DNA of 64,000 nt from the NCBI GenBank assembly GCA_911728455.2, contig OU452223.1, positions 6,532,174-6,596,173 of the forward strand, written 5' to 3'. Numbering within the stretch: position 1 is the stretch's first letter; each line of letters begins with the position of its first letter. The stretch is from Marthasterias glacialis. Lineage: Eukaryota; Echinodermata; Asteroidea; Forcipulatida; Asteriidae. Shown here in pieces: positions 54,616 through 64,000 of this stretch. Below the pieces are notes generated by a model, which saw only the letters and a list, made by a program, of their open reading frames with translations, was not told the origin of the DNA and made no database searches. A program made the position numbers and the translations under genes.

Positions 54616-57590
54616 ATGCCGATTAGCGTTGAAGCAAGAGAGCGCAAAAACCGAGCCGCGCGCGAACGATGGGCGCAGCGCACCCCGGAACAGATAGAGC
54701 GAGACAGGGTGAGAAAACGGCTAGCCCGCCGAGAGAGGGCGCCCGCCCCCACCCGCGCCGCGGGCGGCGATGTTGTAAAAAACATCCTAGATAAGCCAAT
54801 CCCTGAGGAAGCAAAGAGACGTCTGCCACGGCCTATGTCTCCAAGGGCACATCGGCCAACCATTCCTCTTCGCACGAAGAAGGAGAGAAAAAGGATGGCC
54901 ATTGTGGAAGAGTTTGACCCGATCACTCTTTCCAAAGCATTTCGAACAACCCAGGACTATCAAACGGAGATACTAGAAGTGTTCCAAGAAGAGAAGAAAG
55001 ATGACTTGGTCTTTCGACGACAGCCATGGGCGATAGGGAGTTTTCTGGGGGGTTGGGAGCTGAACATCCCCCAGGGGCATCTCCTCGAAGCAGACCCCCA
55101 AGCTCTCTTAGAAGGTCTGCGTACCCAGATTCGCCAGAAGCTCGAGGAAGAGATCGATGCTCTGAGAGGGGTGTTTCAGCTGGCCCTCAAGGTTCAGCTT
55201 CGAAAAGACAAACCCGATGGCTCCTCCGACCCTGTGCTTCGGCACAAACAGGAACCGCTTCTTAAGACCAGTGAAATCAAAGAGGCGCTTGGCAGATCTT
55301 TCTCCGCCATCCAAGAGAACCTTGACAAATGGACCCAAATGGGCTCTGGGTGGGTGGTCGATAGAGCGTTGACTCCATGGTTGAACATAGCTACATACCA
55401 GCCCCTCAGAGGAAACTCCTACATTCCAGTACCCATAGAGGTGAAAAACAAGAAGGCCGTTATCAATGTTAAAAACCGGGATGACAACTGCCTCCGATGG
55501 GCCTTGAGATCCGCCATGTTTCCTGTAGACAAAGACCCATTGAGGCCCTCCAAATACCCGGTGCGAGTAGAGATGCCCGAAGAGGGTAAAAACAAGCTGT
55601 CGTTTCAGAACCACCAAAAACAGCTGGCAGCCCCCTTTATCATCTACGCCGACTTTGAGGCCCTCACAATCAAAGTCGAGGGCCCAGAGCTCAACCCAAC
55701 TAAGAGTAACACCAGAAAGATGCAGCAGCACGAGGCGTGCAGCTACTGTTTTATAGTCATCCGTTGTGACGGCCAGACACAACCACCCGTGGAATACAGA
55801 GGCCCCAATGCGGCGAGGCACTTTCTCCAAGCCCTTCAGGAAGAGGAGCGAAAAATCAAGGCGACGCTGGCCAACCCCAAAGCTATGCAAATGACCCGAG
55901 AGGACTGGGTTCTTACAACAACGCGACAACCTGCCATGTGTGTGAGAAACCTCTAGCGGGCGATAGAGTCCGGGACCACTGCCACATCGTCGGGAAATAC
56001 AGAGGGGCGGTCCACAACGCCTGTAACCTCAAATTGAGGCTTAATCCGAAGACCACGTCTATACCAGTTGTCTTTCACAACCTTCGGGGCTACGACTCCC
56101 ATCTGCTCATGCAGGCGATCTCGAAGGTAGAGGGGAAGGTTTCATGCATCCCCAACAACATGGAGAAATACATTCCTTTCTCTCTCGGGCAGCTCCACTT
56201 CATCGACAGTGTGCAGTTCTTGCTAACCTCGCTAGACAAGCTTGCGGCGGCTAACCAGCCCGAAACATTTCATATAACTCGACTATTTGAACCGGACGTA
56301 AAAAAGCGCGAGCTGTTGCTGCGCAAGGGTATCTATCCATACGAGTATATGGACGCCTGGGAGCAATTCACCGAGCCATCGCTACCACCCCAAGAGGCAT
56401 TTTATAGCAAGCTCTCGGATGAATGCATCAGCGATGAGGACTATGCCCACGCCCAAAATGTCTGGAAGGCCTTTGGATGTCGCAACCAGGGAGACTACAG
56501 CGACCTATATTGCAGCACCGACGTCCTACTTCTGGCGGACGTCTTTGAGACCTTTCGAAAGACGTGTCTGCGGCATTATGGATTAGATCTTGCCAACTAC
56601 TACACGAGCCCCGGTCTTTCCTGGGACGCATCGCTCAAGAAAACGGGAATCAAGCTAGCCCTGCTGACGGACTATGACCAGCACTTCTTTATTGAAAAAG
56701 GGATGTGCGGCGGAATCTCCATGGCCTCGAAGAGGTACGCGAAAGCAAACATACCCCTGGTTGGGGGATATGACTCCTCCAAAAAACGTAGCTACATCCT
56801 TTACCTCGACGCCAACAACCTGTATGGCTGGGCAATGAGCCAGCCACTGCCCACAGGCGGCTTTCGGTGGGTAGAAGATCGCGATGGGCTTGCAGCGAGC
56901 ATAGCGGATCACCCGGTGGAGAGTCCCAATGGCTACATCTTGGAAGTAGACCTTGAATATCCGGAAGGGTTGCACGATGCACACAATGCATATCCGTTAA
57001 CTCCAGAGCGCATGGCCGTCCAAAAAGAGTGGATGTCGGAGTATCAACACAATCTCAAACCTAAGGGCGCAGCGGAGGTTAAGAACCTGGTCCACAGAGC
57101 GGCTGAAAAAGGTCCACAGAGCGCTATCCTTCGATCAAAGCCCATGGATGGAGCCCTATATCAGAATGAACACCGCACTTCGAAAAAAAGCAACCAACAA
57201 ATTTGAGCAGGATCTCTACAAGCTGATGAACAACAGCGTCTTCGGCAAAACCATGGAGAACCTCCGCAAGCGGGTCAACGTAAAGCTCGTCAGGGCCGAA
57301 GAGGAAGACAGACTCAGGTGACTTATCACCAGCCCGGCATTTGCGCGGGCAAACATCTTTGATGACGACCTTGCGGCCATCCAGGTCCACAAGAGCCGGG
57401 CGCCCTATCGCCGAATATGTCGGTCTGCGCCCTAAAATGTACTCGATCCTAGAGGCCGATGGCAAAAACATAAAGAAGGCCAAAGGTGTGAAAAAGCTCT
57501 CACCCTTAGATAACAAGTGCTGGATCGCGGGAAATGGGGCTGACACCTTGGCCTACGGACACAAAGATGCGATCCCAGTAGGCGTGAGAT
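54616..57590 (+). pseudogene. Family-B DNA polymerase region of the Polinton-like element
   Basis: Basic N-terminal region rich in R and A. Exonuclease signature YADFEAL lies at about 55645 and HNLRGYDSHLL at about 56076. STDVLLLADVFETF is at about 56515, the polymerase block DANNLYGWAMSQPLP at about 56808 and KLMNNSVFGKT at about 57220. These match protein-primed polymerases of Polintons and related viruses, which replicate linear DNA. A cysteine/histidine motif precedes the second exonuclease block. The gene is broken, with a few breaks. Confidence 0.85.
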
Positions 57591-57710
57591 AAACCACTGA
57601 GCGACAATTCGACAAATAAAACAAATTCACACGTGAATTTGTCAACACATGTGAATGGTAAATTCATGAATGAATTTGGAAATTTGCGAGCGAATTTCCG
57701 CACCGCATTG

Positions 57711-58754
57711 TCAACGCTTGAGAACCCCATCCGGCGGAAGCTGGGTATCAGGAGGCACAACAAGGACCTCCTCGCGGACAAAGCCACGGGCAGGCCCGTC
57801 TAGCAAATAGTACACCACGGGCTCTCCAGGCTTGGTCACCGAGCGTCCGATCCGGTACACATCTAGGGACCACACGGGGTCAGTTGCGCGACCACGGCCA
57901 CCCTCCAGCTCGCCGGGCTGGTAGAGGTACCGAATGCCGACCCCGGAAGGGACCTTTTGCTCGCGTAGGCCAACAGGGCGGCCTGGAACGGTAGAGGAGG
58001 GCTTTTGCGTCACCGTTTTAGCCCTGATGGCCTCAGACGGCTTTTTTCCAGTCAGCCGGGTCGCATCCCCATTCAAGGCCACAACGTCGGCGGGCAGCCG
58101 AGCCGCCCATTCAGTTGACCTTTGACCTGAAGGGAGCCTCATCTCTTGAGCGTATTGGTGCCCGAAGAGCCGCTCGGCCAAGGTCCGGTTGAATCGCTCC
58201 ACGATCCCCTGGTCCCGGTGAATGTCCGCACGACCTCGTCTGACCTCGACACCGCGCTTCTCAAGCAGCTTGCTCACAGAGCCCATAAACTCATGTCCAG
58301 GGTCAACCTGGAGCAGCTGGGGCCATCCCAGCGGCCCCCGCTTGTAGATGCGAGACAGGGCACTCGCCACTTCAGCCGATTCTTTCGAAGTCAGAGGCTC
58401 TGCCTCTTTGTACCTACTGGCGACGTCAACCACTGTGAGGGCGTAGCGATAAGTCTTTCGGCCCACCTTGTCCTGAGGCAGAAAGAGAAGGTCCGCTTGA
58501 TGGACCTCGTTTGGCGCAGCGACATCGAATTTAGGCCGCGGAGTGTGTCGCGGGGCCGGGAGGTAAATCTGCCGAAGGGCCTGCTTTTTTAGCCAGCCCC
58601 GGGCCCTGTCTTCAAAGACCTTGGCAGCCTCGGCCAGTCTCTTTATTGCCGCAAGCCCCCTCCAGTAGCCCCCCGGGCTATAGTACACGCGCGTCAGCTT
58701 CCGATCCATTGAGAAGATATCTAGCAGTCCGAGGAGGCTCCAACAGGCTCCCAA
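57711..58754 (-). CDS. Integrase of the Polinton-like element (looks whole)
   Basis: 347 residues. The rve catalytic core has EVHQADLLFLP (first D), LLQVDPGHEF (second D) and QGIVERFNRTLAE (E), the DDE triad of retroviral and Polinton integrases. The N-terminal region with YYSPGGYWRGLAAI is the usual start in this group. The C-terminal region WSLDVYRIGRSVTKPGEP..YLLDG resembles the SH3/chromo-like tail. It would insert the linear element DNA. It is convergent with the polymerase region, with palindromes near both sides. Confidence 0.85.
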   Translation of the reverse strand: MGACWSLLGLLDIFSMDRKLTRVYYSPGGYWRGLAAIKRLAEAAKVFEDRARGWLKKQALRQIYLPAPRHTPRPKFDVAAPNEVHQADLLFLPQDKVGRKTYRYALTVVDVASRYKEAEPLTSKESAEVASALSRIYKRGPLGWPQLLQVDPGHEFMGSVSKLLEKRGVEVRRGRADIHRDQGIVERFNRTLAERLFGHQYAQEMRLPSGQRSTEWAARLPADVVALNGDATRLTGKKPSEAIRAKTVTQKPSSTVPGRPVGLREQKVPSGVGIRYLYQPGELEGGRGRATDPVWSLDVYRIGRSVTKPGEPVVYYLLDGPARGFVREEVLVVPPDTQLPPDGVLKR

Positions 58755-58771
58755 AAAACCAGCGCGACAAC

Positions 58772-58815
58772 GACAAATTCACATGTGAATTTGTCAACAC
58801 GCGTGAATTTGTCAT
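58772..58815. repeat. Dispersed palindrome plus attached half copy
   Basis: A complete 24-base palindrome is followed by CAACACGCG and another GTGAATTTGTC arm. It separates the integrase start from the next minus-strand gene. The same full-plus-half form occurs at 60459-60500. Confidence 0.8.
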
Positions 58816-58822
58816 CGCCGGC

Positions 58823-59242
58823 CTACAAGAGCCGGTAGACCACCAGGCCCGTCACGACCATCCCCGCGGCAACGAAAGTGATCTCGCGGTCTTTCTGATC
58901 GTCGCTCGGCGTATAAAAGTCGGCTAGCCGTGGCTCGCATCCCAAGGGTTCCAGTCTGTTGTTGGTGACAAGATTGTACTGCCGAATGGCTTCTTCAACA
59001 TCGCGGAAAGTGCACACGGCGTGCCCCTGGCGGCGCAGCTCTTCATTGATCCAGTCCAGGCCCGCAGTCCGCTTGCGCGTCCATTCACCCTGAGCAGTTT
59101 GGAGTTGTTCTAAGGCTTTATCATGGTGTTTTCGCTCTTCGTCGACCCCATGGCCGCTGAGTTGCGAAAAGAGAAAGTTTGACCCCGAGAATGCGAGCGC
59201 ATTCACCAATGCCCCACCCACCATCATTGCTATAGAGGTCAT
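58823..59242 (-). CDS. Small conserved protein of the element, membrane ends, coiled centre
   Basis: 139 residues. A hydrophobic N-terminus (MVGGALVNALAFSGSNFLFS), a charged helical middle (EERKHHDKALEQLQ..RKRTAGLDWINEELRRQG), a DFYTPSDDQKDREI motif and a C-terminal hydrophobic helix (AAGMVVTGLVVYRLL). I recall similar proteins as part of Polinton-like loci in other invertebrate genomes but know no function. The gene order next to it supports a virion or membrane role. Confidence 0.6.
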   Translation of the reverse strand: MTSIAMMVGGALVNALAFSGSNFLFSQLSGHGVDEERKHHDKALEQLQTAQGEWTRKRTAGLDWINEELRRQGHAVCTFRDVEEAIRQYNLVTNNRLEPLGCEPRLADFYTPSDDQKDREITFVAAGMVVTGLVVYRLL

Positions 59243-59507
59243 CTTGCCATATACGGAAGGAAGATCGATACTTCAATATGTCTTCGGGGAGTATCCCCTG
59301 CTTCACAAGCATATCCTTAGTGGCCATGGCTAGGCCCACGTCGAGAGCCACCATGCCCACGTCATATGGCGCGAAATCCAGTTTGGGCGTAGCCCCCTTT
59401 AGGATTTTTTTGCTCAGCGTTGCGTATCCAACGGCAAGACCACTGACCACGGCTGCATGGTATGCCATGTTGGCGAGCTGTTTACCGTCTGCGCTAGGAG
59501 TAGCCAT
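59235..59507 (-). other. Small hydrophobic protein region of the element
   Basis: Starts MATPSADGKQLANMAYHAAV and has two or three short hydrophobic or amphipathic helices (VSGLAVGYATLSKKIL, VGMVALDVGLAMATKDMLV). It is adjacent to the preceding small gene on the same strand. It resembles uncharacterised proteins from similar elements. Part of a fossil element, state not judged further. Confidence 0.5.
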
Positions 59508-59516
59508 TGAAATATA

Positions 59517-60056
59517 CTACTGCGTATAGAAGGGGTTGGTTCGCGCGTCTAATATGTCGTTCTGCGGAGGCAAGTTTCCATTTACGGGGGTATGCCGTTT
59601 GGGTGCGGGCTCGGAATTTTGCAAGGCACAATTACCACGCGAGTATATCGCGGCCCCCACGACAACGGCGCCTGCGAGGACTGCATACGCTGTCCACGCG
59701 CTCTGCTCGGCAGGGTCGGGCGACAACACATGTGTTGACAAATTCACGTGTGAATTTGTCGGTGCCGCGGCCCGCTCTTGGGCGGGTTGGAGATCGCCTT
59801 TGGCTTTCCGAAGCTCTTTGAGTAGCGCCGCGTGTTTCGCGTTTCTGGCCGCCGCGCTTTTTTGACCGGCCGCGACTTTTCTCGGATCCTTACTGCAGCT
59901 CGTCACCCTCTCCGGCGATTTTGCGGGCAGAATCGCCATCGGCTCTTCCGTCGCCCTCTCCGTCGACAAATTCACGAGTGAATTTTTCATCATCGGCTCT
60001 TCCACCTTCTGCTCGTCCGCTGACAAATTCACGTGTGTCGCCATCGCTATCATCAC
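59517..60056 (-). other. Lysine/alanine-rich protein region with one membrane helix
   Basis: A basic A/K-rich stretch (DPRKVAAGQKSAAARNAKHA) is followed by a membrane helix (AYAVLAGAVVVGAAIYS) and a proline-rich tail ending NPFYTQ. The frame runs through three of the element's palindromes, which add peptides of the THVNLS / TNSHVNLS type. Function unknown. Confidence 0.5.
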
Positions 60057-60119
60057 TGCTTTTAGCTTGACAGTTTTTAACTGTGGTCATCATCGTCGTC
60101 AGCGGAGCCAAGTACATTC

Positions 60120-60637
60120 TATAGCGATGGTATAGCTCGCAGCAAGCGGTCGTAAGCGCATGCTCGACGAAGGGGTCTTCTCCAAGGTCTAAGACAAGCT
60201 GGGGGCGGTTTTCGGGGGGATGGGTAGAAACGCGTCGCCTGTTAGCGCATACAGCTGCAGCGCGGCAGCTCCAAGCGTTTTGGTCATCGAGGCTCCGAGT
60301 CGCGCTTCGTAGCGGCCGTAGTGCCTGGAAACCTCGTCATCCGTCATCTCATCAACTCGCGCAAGCTCCAGGTGCTTGCCCAGGTATTTTTTGGCCGAAC
60401 CGCCGGCCACAATTGCCGCACACGAGCTCGTTTTTGTTCTTGCTCGGTTGACAAATCCGACAAATTCACACGTGAATTTGTCAACACGTGTGAATTTGTC
60501 ACTGAGGGCGCGGCGGAAAATGCGGCAGGCGAGTTACCATCTAGAGCCAGCACCTGATCAATCAAATCGTCGCACTCCATCTTGCAGCGTGAGAGTATAT
60601 GTGCCGCTTTTCGCCTGAGTCTAATATACTCAACCAA
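60120..60637 (-). other. Region of small conserved element proteins (AGGSAKKYLGK type)
   Basis: Contains the block MAGGSAKKYLGKHLE..VSRHYGRYEARLGASMTKTL and, upstream on the same strand, a start MVEYIRLRRKAAHIL with palindrome-encoded TNSHVLTNSRVNLS. Similar sequences occur in related elements. It is helical and probably soluble. Function unknown. Confidence 0.45.
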
Positions 60638-60898
60638 AGCGCCGAATCAGTGGCAAGCTGCTGACAAATTCACGTGTGAATTTGTCATCGGAGCAAGTTG
60701 TTGCCGAATTTGTCATCATGAGTTCCCGCTAAGCAGCTGATAAGCTGCCGGCTGATCAGTCTTTAGTATTAGCTTGGCGTGCTTTTCTTCAGATAGCCTC
60801 TGCCTGAGCGCCGCTCTCTCTTCCCGCGTTGGGATGATATCGTTTTCTCCCAGGCAGTCTTCAAAAGAGTCCCTGTCTTTGCAGTGGAAAATGGCGAT

Positions 60899-61344
60899 CT
60901 ACTTCGTTTGTTCGCGGAGGTCTTTGAGGACCGAATTGTACTTCTGCGTCAGCACCCACACGCTTTGGGATGCGTGGCGCCCCGAAAAGGCGAGCTCGGA
61001 CAACATGTCTTTTTTCTTGGTCAGGGCTTCACTGGCCGAGCAGTCATCGATGTACAACGTCGGCTCGCCGGCAAAGAGCGAGAAAAACGCCTGCAGATAT
61101 TCGTGGAGCCGGCCGTGGGGGTCGACGATGAAGACCTCCGGACCCAGCGCCGCTCGTGGTACGTTTTGTTCCAACGCGCAGTAGGGCATAATATGACGAT
61201 ATGCGCAAACACGCCCCCGTAGCCGCCGCGATCGCGAGGCGCCTCGAGGAGGTCCAGAGTAAAGAGCGTTTTGCCGCAGCCCGTCTGCCCCGCAATTATT
61301 GCGCAGTGGGGTTGCCTAGTACAGCACGCTAATGAACCAGCCAT
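60899..61344 (-). pseudogene. Packaging-type (FtsK/HerA-like) ATPase region
   Basis: Walker A IIAGQTGCGKTLFTLDLLE at about 61266-61300 and Walker B-like TLYIDDCSASEALTKKKDML, with a sensor-like SVWVLTQKYNS after it. This matches the genome-packaging ATPases of Polintons, adintoviruses and virophages, which drive DNA into capsids. It is a broken part of the element. Confidence 0.72.
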
Positions 61345-62012
61345 TCTCGATGTTCAGCTGCGCATCTTGTAGGATGAACAGATCCGCGTTCAAGTCGCCC
61401 GCCGATTCTGCCTTTTTGGTGATCTGGATCGTGACCCCCTCGCTCGCGTTTTCTACGCGCCGGCCGCTGCCATGCAGCGAGTCGTCGTCGCTGGTTCTCA
61501 TGTCCAGCCACAGCGCATACTTGCTCGTGAGGTATCCTCCCACCACCACATCCGACAGCGCCAGGTCTTTTGCGACTGCGGCGTTCTCGGCCCGCGGCGA
61601 TTTTATGTTTTCGATCTTGTAGATGGCAGCGGCGTTGCCGGCTGTAGTCGTTGAAGGTCAGCTCGTACTCCAGCCGGTCGCCTAGGGCGGACTGGAAGAA
61701 CGGCATGTGGGACTCGAGAAGCTCGAAATCTAGCGGGGTGCAGAATCGGTTGCCGTATGCGCCCGCAATGGCCTTGTCATTTACCTTGGTGAATGTTAAC
61801 ACGAGCCGGGCCGTCCCAGGAACAATCACGTCGTTAGGGCCGAGGTTGGGAAAGCGGACCAGCAGCTGCTGATTCTGGTCGATGGTTGAGGGATTATTGG
61901 TTATAACCACGCTCTGTCGAATGCCTTTGGCCCCGAGCGGGGCTCGCAGGCTTCGATACGGATCAAGCTTGCGCCCGTACTTTGACATGGTCGCGTATTG
62001 AAGGTCGAAAAC
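61329..62012 (-). pseudogene. Capsid-like (MCP candidate) region
   Basis: Starts MSKYGRKLDPYRSLRAPLGA, followed by GIRQSVVITNNPSTIDQNQ, PGTARLVLTF and LDFELLESHMPFFQSALGDR. Conservation of this set in Polinton-like loci next to the ATPase, with beta-rich character, suggests the double jelly-roll major capsid protein. I infer this from position and composition, not from a firm family match. Broken part of the element. Confidence 0.5.
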
Positions 62013-62108
62013 AACAAATTCACATGTGATTTGTAAATCCACAAGTGAATTTACCGCATTGTCAGCACATGTGAATTTGTCATCGGTCTTATAGCGGTAT
62101 GGCTCGAG

Positions 62109-62810
62109 ATGGACGACATGAGTTGGCCCCTGATCGATGACTACGACGACGTCGAAGAAGAGACTTTGTTTATAGACGACCCCCCTGACAGCACGTATGA
62201 AGCCTCGTCAACCATGCCCCCGTGGGCGAGTGGAGAAGAAATGCCGAGCGGGCTTTATAAAGAAGATCTCGCATCTAGCCGCATGCATCGTCGGGTCGTG
62301 GCGGAATTCATGATCCAACGAGGAAAAATGATCCAACGAGGTTTCTAAGTGGTTCGTCAATTGAGAAATATGGGATAGGCTTGGCCCGAGCCTTGGGAGT
62401 GGTGCCCGAGGTCGCCCCGCTGGGCAGCGAACTGTGCAAAAAATTGGGCGGGGTTGTGGAAGAGGCCGATGCGGCTGTCCAAGTGGGCGATGATGACGTT
62501 GATGCGAGAGTTAGTAATCTTTTTAACACTGTTGGAACAATGACCGCAGAGACCCTGCGCCCGACCTGTTGCCCCTGAGGGAGCTTCTAAGCCTCGACAA
62601 AGCTTTAAAGACTTTGCGCAGCACGAAGGCGGTGCAAGAGAGCAAAAAAGTTTCTATGGAACAGGCCCTCGCGGGTTATCGCGAAGAGCTTGAGCGCACT
62701 GGAACATCCGAACAGCCGCCGCATCTCGTGCATATAATCAAAAAGTCCAAACAGGAGATCGCGGCTGTCCAAGCAAGCATCGACGTACTCAACGAAAACC
62801 TCTGATCGCA
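62109..62810 (+). other. Small acidic and helical protein regions of the element
   Basis: First an acidic frame (MDDMSWPLIDDYDDVEEE, then PPWASGEEMPSGLYKEDLAS), then a stretch with GLARALGVVPEVAPLGSELC, then a helical frame (LPPLRELLSLDKALKTL..QEIAAVQASIDVLNENL) likely forming a coiled coil. They lie in series on the plus strand after the divergent promoter region at 62020-62100, which holds two palindromes. Possible minor virion proteins. Confidence 0.45.
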
Positions 62811-62858
62811 GGTGAGCCAAATCGTAGAGAGACTATAACGAGGGTCCTAGACAAAGAC

Positions 62859-63245
62859 GTGGGCCTGGCCGAGCGGCTGCGGACTCTTTTCCGCGAGCAG
62901 GGCATCACAATAGCCAGCATTATAACCGCGCTGGGCTGTATCATTAGCACTCTGGTCCTTGCCTTGACTGGCGGGAAGGCTGGCGCGGTCGCTCCGCCGA
63001 AACCTCCCACCGGCAAGGATGGGATAAAAGAGTGGGCCAAAAAGCACCTGCAAGCTCCAGGACGCTTGTTTGCTCGACTGGCCGGAAAGGCCGCCGCGGC
63101 CCTTCCGGGTATCATCGGGGGCATCGTGTCTTGGCTCCTCAACTTATTAGGCAAGGCAGCCGGATGGCTCGCAGGGAACTTATGGGCGCTTGTAGTCGCC
63201 ATCGGGGGTCTATTGCTAGTGTTTGCGCAAAAATGGCTATCGTAG
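62859..63245 (+). CDS. Hydrophobic membrane protein of the element (looks whole)
   Basis: 128 residues. One N-terminal membrane helix (TIASIITALGCIISTLVLAL), a short proline-rich linker (PPKPPTGKDGIKEWAKKHL), a basic amphipathic part, then a long glycine/alanine/leucine hydrophobic region (LPGIIGGIVSWLLNLLGK..ALVVAIGGLLLVFAQ). I recall close relatives from similar elements. It may be a membrane-lytic or virion membrane protein comparable to adenoviral pX/pVI types, which is inference. Confidence 0.6.
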   Translation: MGLAERLRTLFREQGITIASIITALGCIISTLVLALTGGKAGAVAPPKPPTGKDGIKEWAKKHLQAPGRLFARLAGKAAAALPGIIGGIVSWLLNLLGKAAGWLAGNLWALVVAIGGLLLVFAQKWLS

Positions 63246-63640
63246 GGCGATCCAGCCGAGCCCAATTGCAATAGCGCAGACGGCGAGCGCGATAAGTTCT
63301 TCATAGTGGGCTGATGCATCCTCTGCTGCAGGGACATTAGGCAGGCCGGTAGTACGCCGTGGCGCAGGCGATGACAAATTCACATGTGAATTTGTCGCAT
63401 TTGTCGCGGGCAATGCTGGCCCTGCAGCTGGCCCCTCCATATCAGTACTTGGCTGCGGCGGAACAGGCGTTGCGTTTACGCCGACGTTGATGCCCACCTT
63501 TTGTCCCGGCTCCGCAACTAAGATCTCTTTGTTGTAGCCCTGAATGACCCCAATCTGCAGATCCATGTTGCTGGGGGCCATGTACAGCCCGGTCCCAAAG
63601 CAATAGTCTAACTTAGAACGGGCGTATCGCAGCACGTCCT
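63237..63640 (-). other. Protein region with C-terminal membrane helix
   Basis: Frame with DYCFGTGLYMAPSNMDLQIG, GYNKEILVAEPGQKVG, a proline-rich stretch that reads through a palindrome (TNSHVNLS), and a C-terminal helix ELIALAVCAIAIGLGWIAL. Further upstream on this strand the frame runs into the 27-base repeat, so its true start is unclear. Confidence 0.45.
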
Positions 63641-63644
63641 CATA

Positions 63645-64000
63645 GCGATGAAGTCGATGCCGATGGCGCCGCAGATGAAGTCGATGACGATGGCGCCGCA
63701 GATGAAGTCGACGGCGATGGCGCCGCAGATGAAGTCGATGCCGATGGCGCCACAGATGAAGTCGATGCCGATGGCGCCGCAGATGAAGTCTATGCCAATG
63801 GCGCCGCAGATGAAGTCGACGGCGATGGCACCGCAGATGAAGTCGAAGGCGAAGGCACCCCATTTAGCCCGCGTTACGTTGTAGAGATCCGACCTGGATT
63901 TATTCAGGCACGCACTACTAACGTTGGCATATGGCGCCGCAGATGAAGTCGATGCCGATGGCGCCGCAGATGAAGTCGACGGCGATGGCGCCGCAGATGA
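63645..64000 (+). repeat. 27-base tandem repeat at the right of the window
   Basis: About eight units of GATGAAGTCGATGCCGATGG plus CGCCGCA (63645-63850), an 80-base interruption, then at least three more units running off the end. The unit is a multiple of three. In the GAT GAA GTC frame it codes DEVDADGAA and joins an open frame ...SPRYVVEIRPGFIQAR in the interruption. An acidic repeat protein is possible; other frames are shadows. Confidence 0.8.

Larger units (their letters stand above)
54023..64000. mobile_element. Polinton-like virus-derived element, broken, right end outside window
   Basis: The left end is set by the point where the sulfotransferase intron homology stops (about 54023-54035). 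The composition rises sharply in GC. Recognisable parts are a protein-primed family-B DNA polymerase region (+), a retroviral-type integrase (-), a packaging-type ATPase region (-), a capsid-like region (-) and several small conserved proteins on both strands. Dispersed 24-base palindromes mark most gene borders. The element is a fossil with several breaks, though some frames look whole, suggesting modest age. The terminal inverted repeat cannot be checked because the other end is missing. Confidence 0.82.

Noticed and set aside
63237-63863. Histidine/leucine/arginine-rich minus-strand repeat protein
   Set aside because: The HRHRLHLRR part is the antisense reading of the 27-base repeat; only the non-repeat part below about 63640 is considered possibly coding.

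Overview
The window reads as animal (metazoan) nuclear DNA, probably a marine invertebrate; I cannot name the species. Three things support this: a cytosolic sulfotransferase gene in six exons with clean GT..AG introns, a mixture of eukaryotic transposon classes, and AT-rich non-coding DNA with CA, GAA and mononucleotide runs. No rRNA, CRISPR array or bacterial operon is present. The one host gene that looks whole is the sulfotransferase, on the minus strand from 49676 down to 27273. Most of the rest is mobile DNA.

Layout. 1-16305 is an array of Helitron/Helentron-like non-autonomous elements (called H1 and H3 here), with most units on the minus strand and the last few on the plus strand. Each unit ends in a hairpin, a 7-base spacer (in H1) and CTAG. 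The units are filled with ETS-like palindromes, nuclear-receptor-like direct repeats and CRE palindromes. 16306-18890 holds little except a rearranged inverted-repeat element. 18900-23050 is a broken Ngaro-type tyrosine-recombinase retroelement with Gag, reverse transcriptase, recombinase and an SGNH hydrolase domain. 23050-27270 is mostly plain, but has a 56-base hairpin insertion flanked by 9-base direct repeats and a 1.2 kb foldback element.

27273-49676 is the sulfotransferase gene. Its introns carry a short inverted-repeat transposon family, a second Helitron family (H2) with a solo LTR inside one copy, a CR1/L2-like LINE that itself contains another LINE and an H2 copy, and a nested foldback with a 21-base minisatellite. 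A related empty copy of the LINE target site is present elsewhere in the window, so that insertion history can be read directly.

50757-52948 is another H1 Helitron. 53140-54022 is an inverted partial copy of the sulfotransferase gene (two exons plus introns) that is a pseudogene. A GC-rich Polinton-like virus-derived element begins about 54023 and runs off the right end. It carries a protein-primed family-B DNA polymerase region, a retroviral-type integrase, a packaging-type ATPase region, a capsid-like region, several small membrane-type proteins of unknown role, and a family of about ten 24-base palindromes scattered between and inside its genes.

Most worth a second look: (1) three Helitron families that pair the same ETS-like palindrome with AGGTCA direct repeats of family-specific spacing (3, 4 or 5 bases); (2) Helitron 5' palindromes that match a motif beside the 3' hairpin in a family-specific way; (3) the dispersed palindromes of the Polinton-like element; (4) the 56-base hairpin with 9-base target duplication; (5) the nested inverted-repeat structure at 47.9-48.8 kb.
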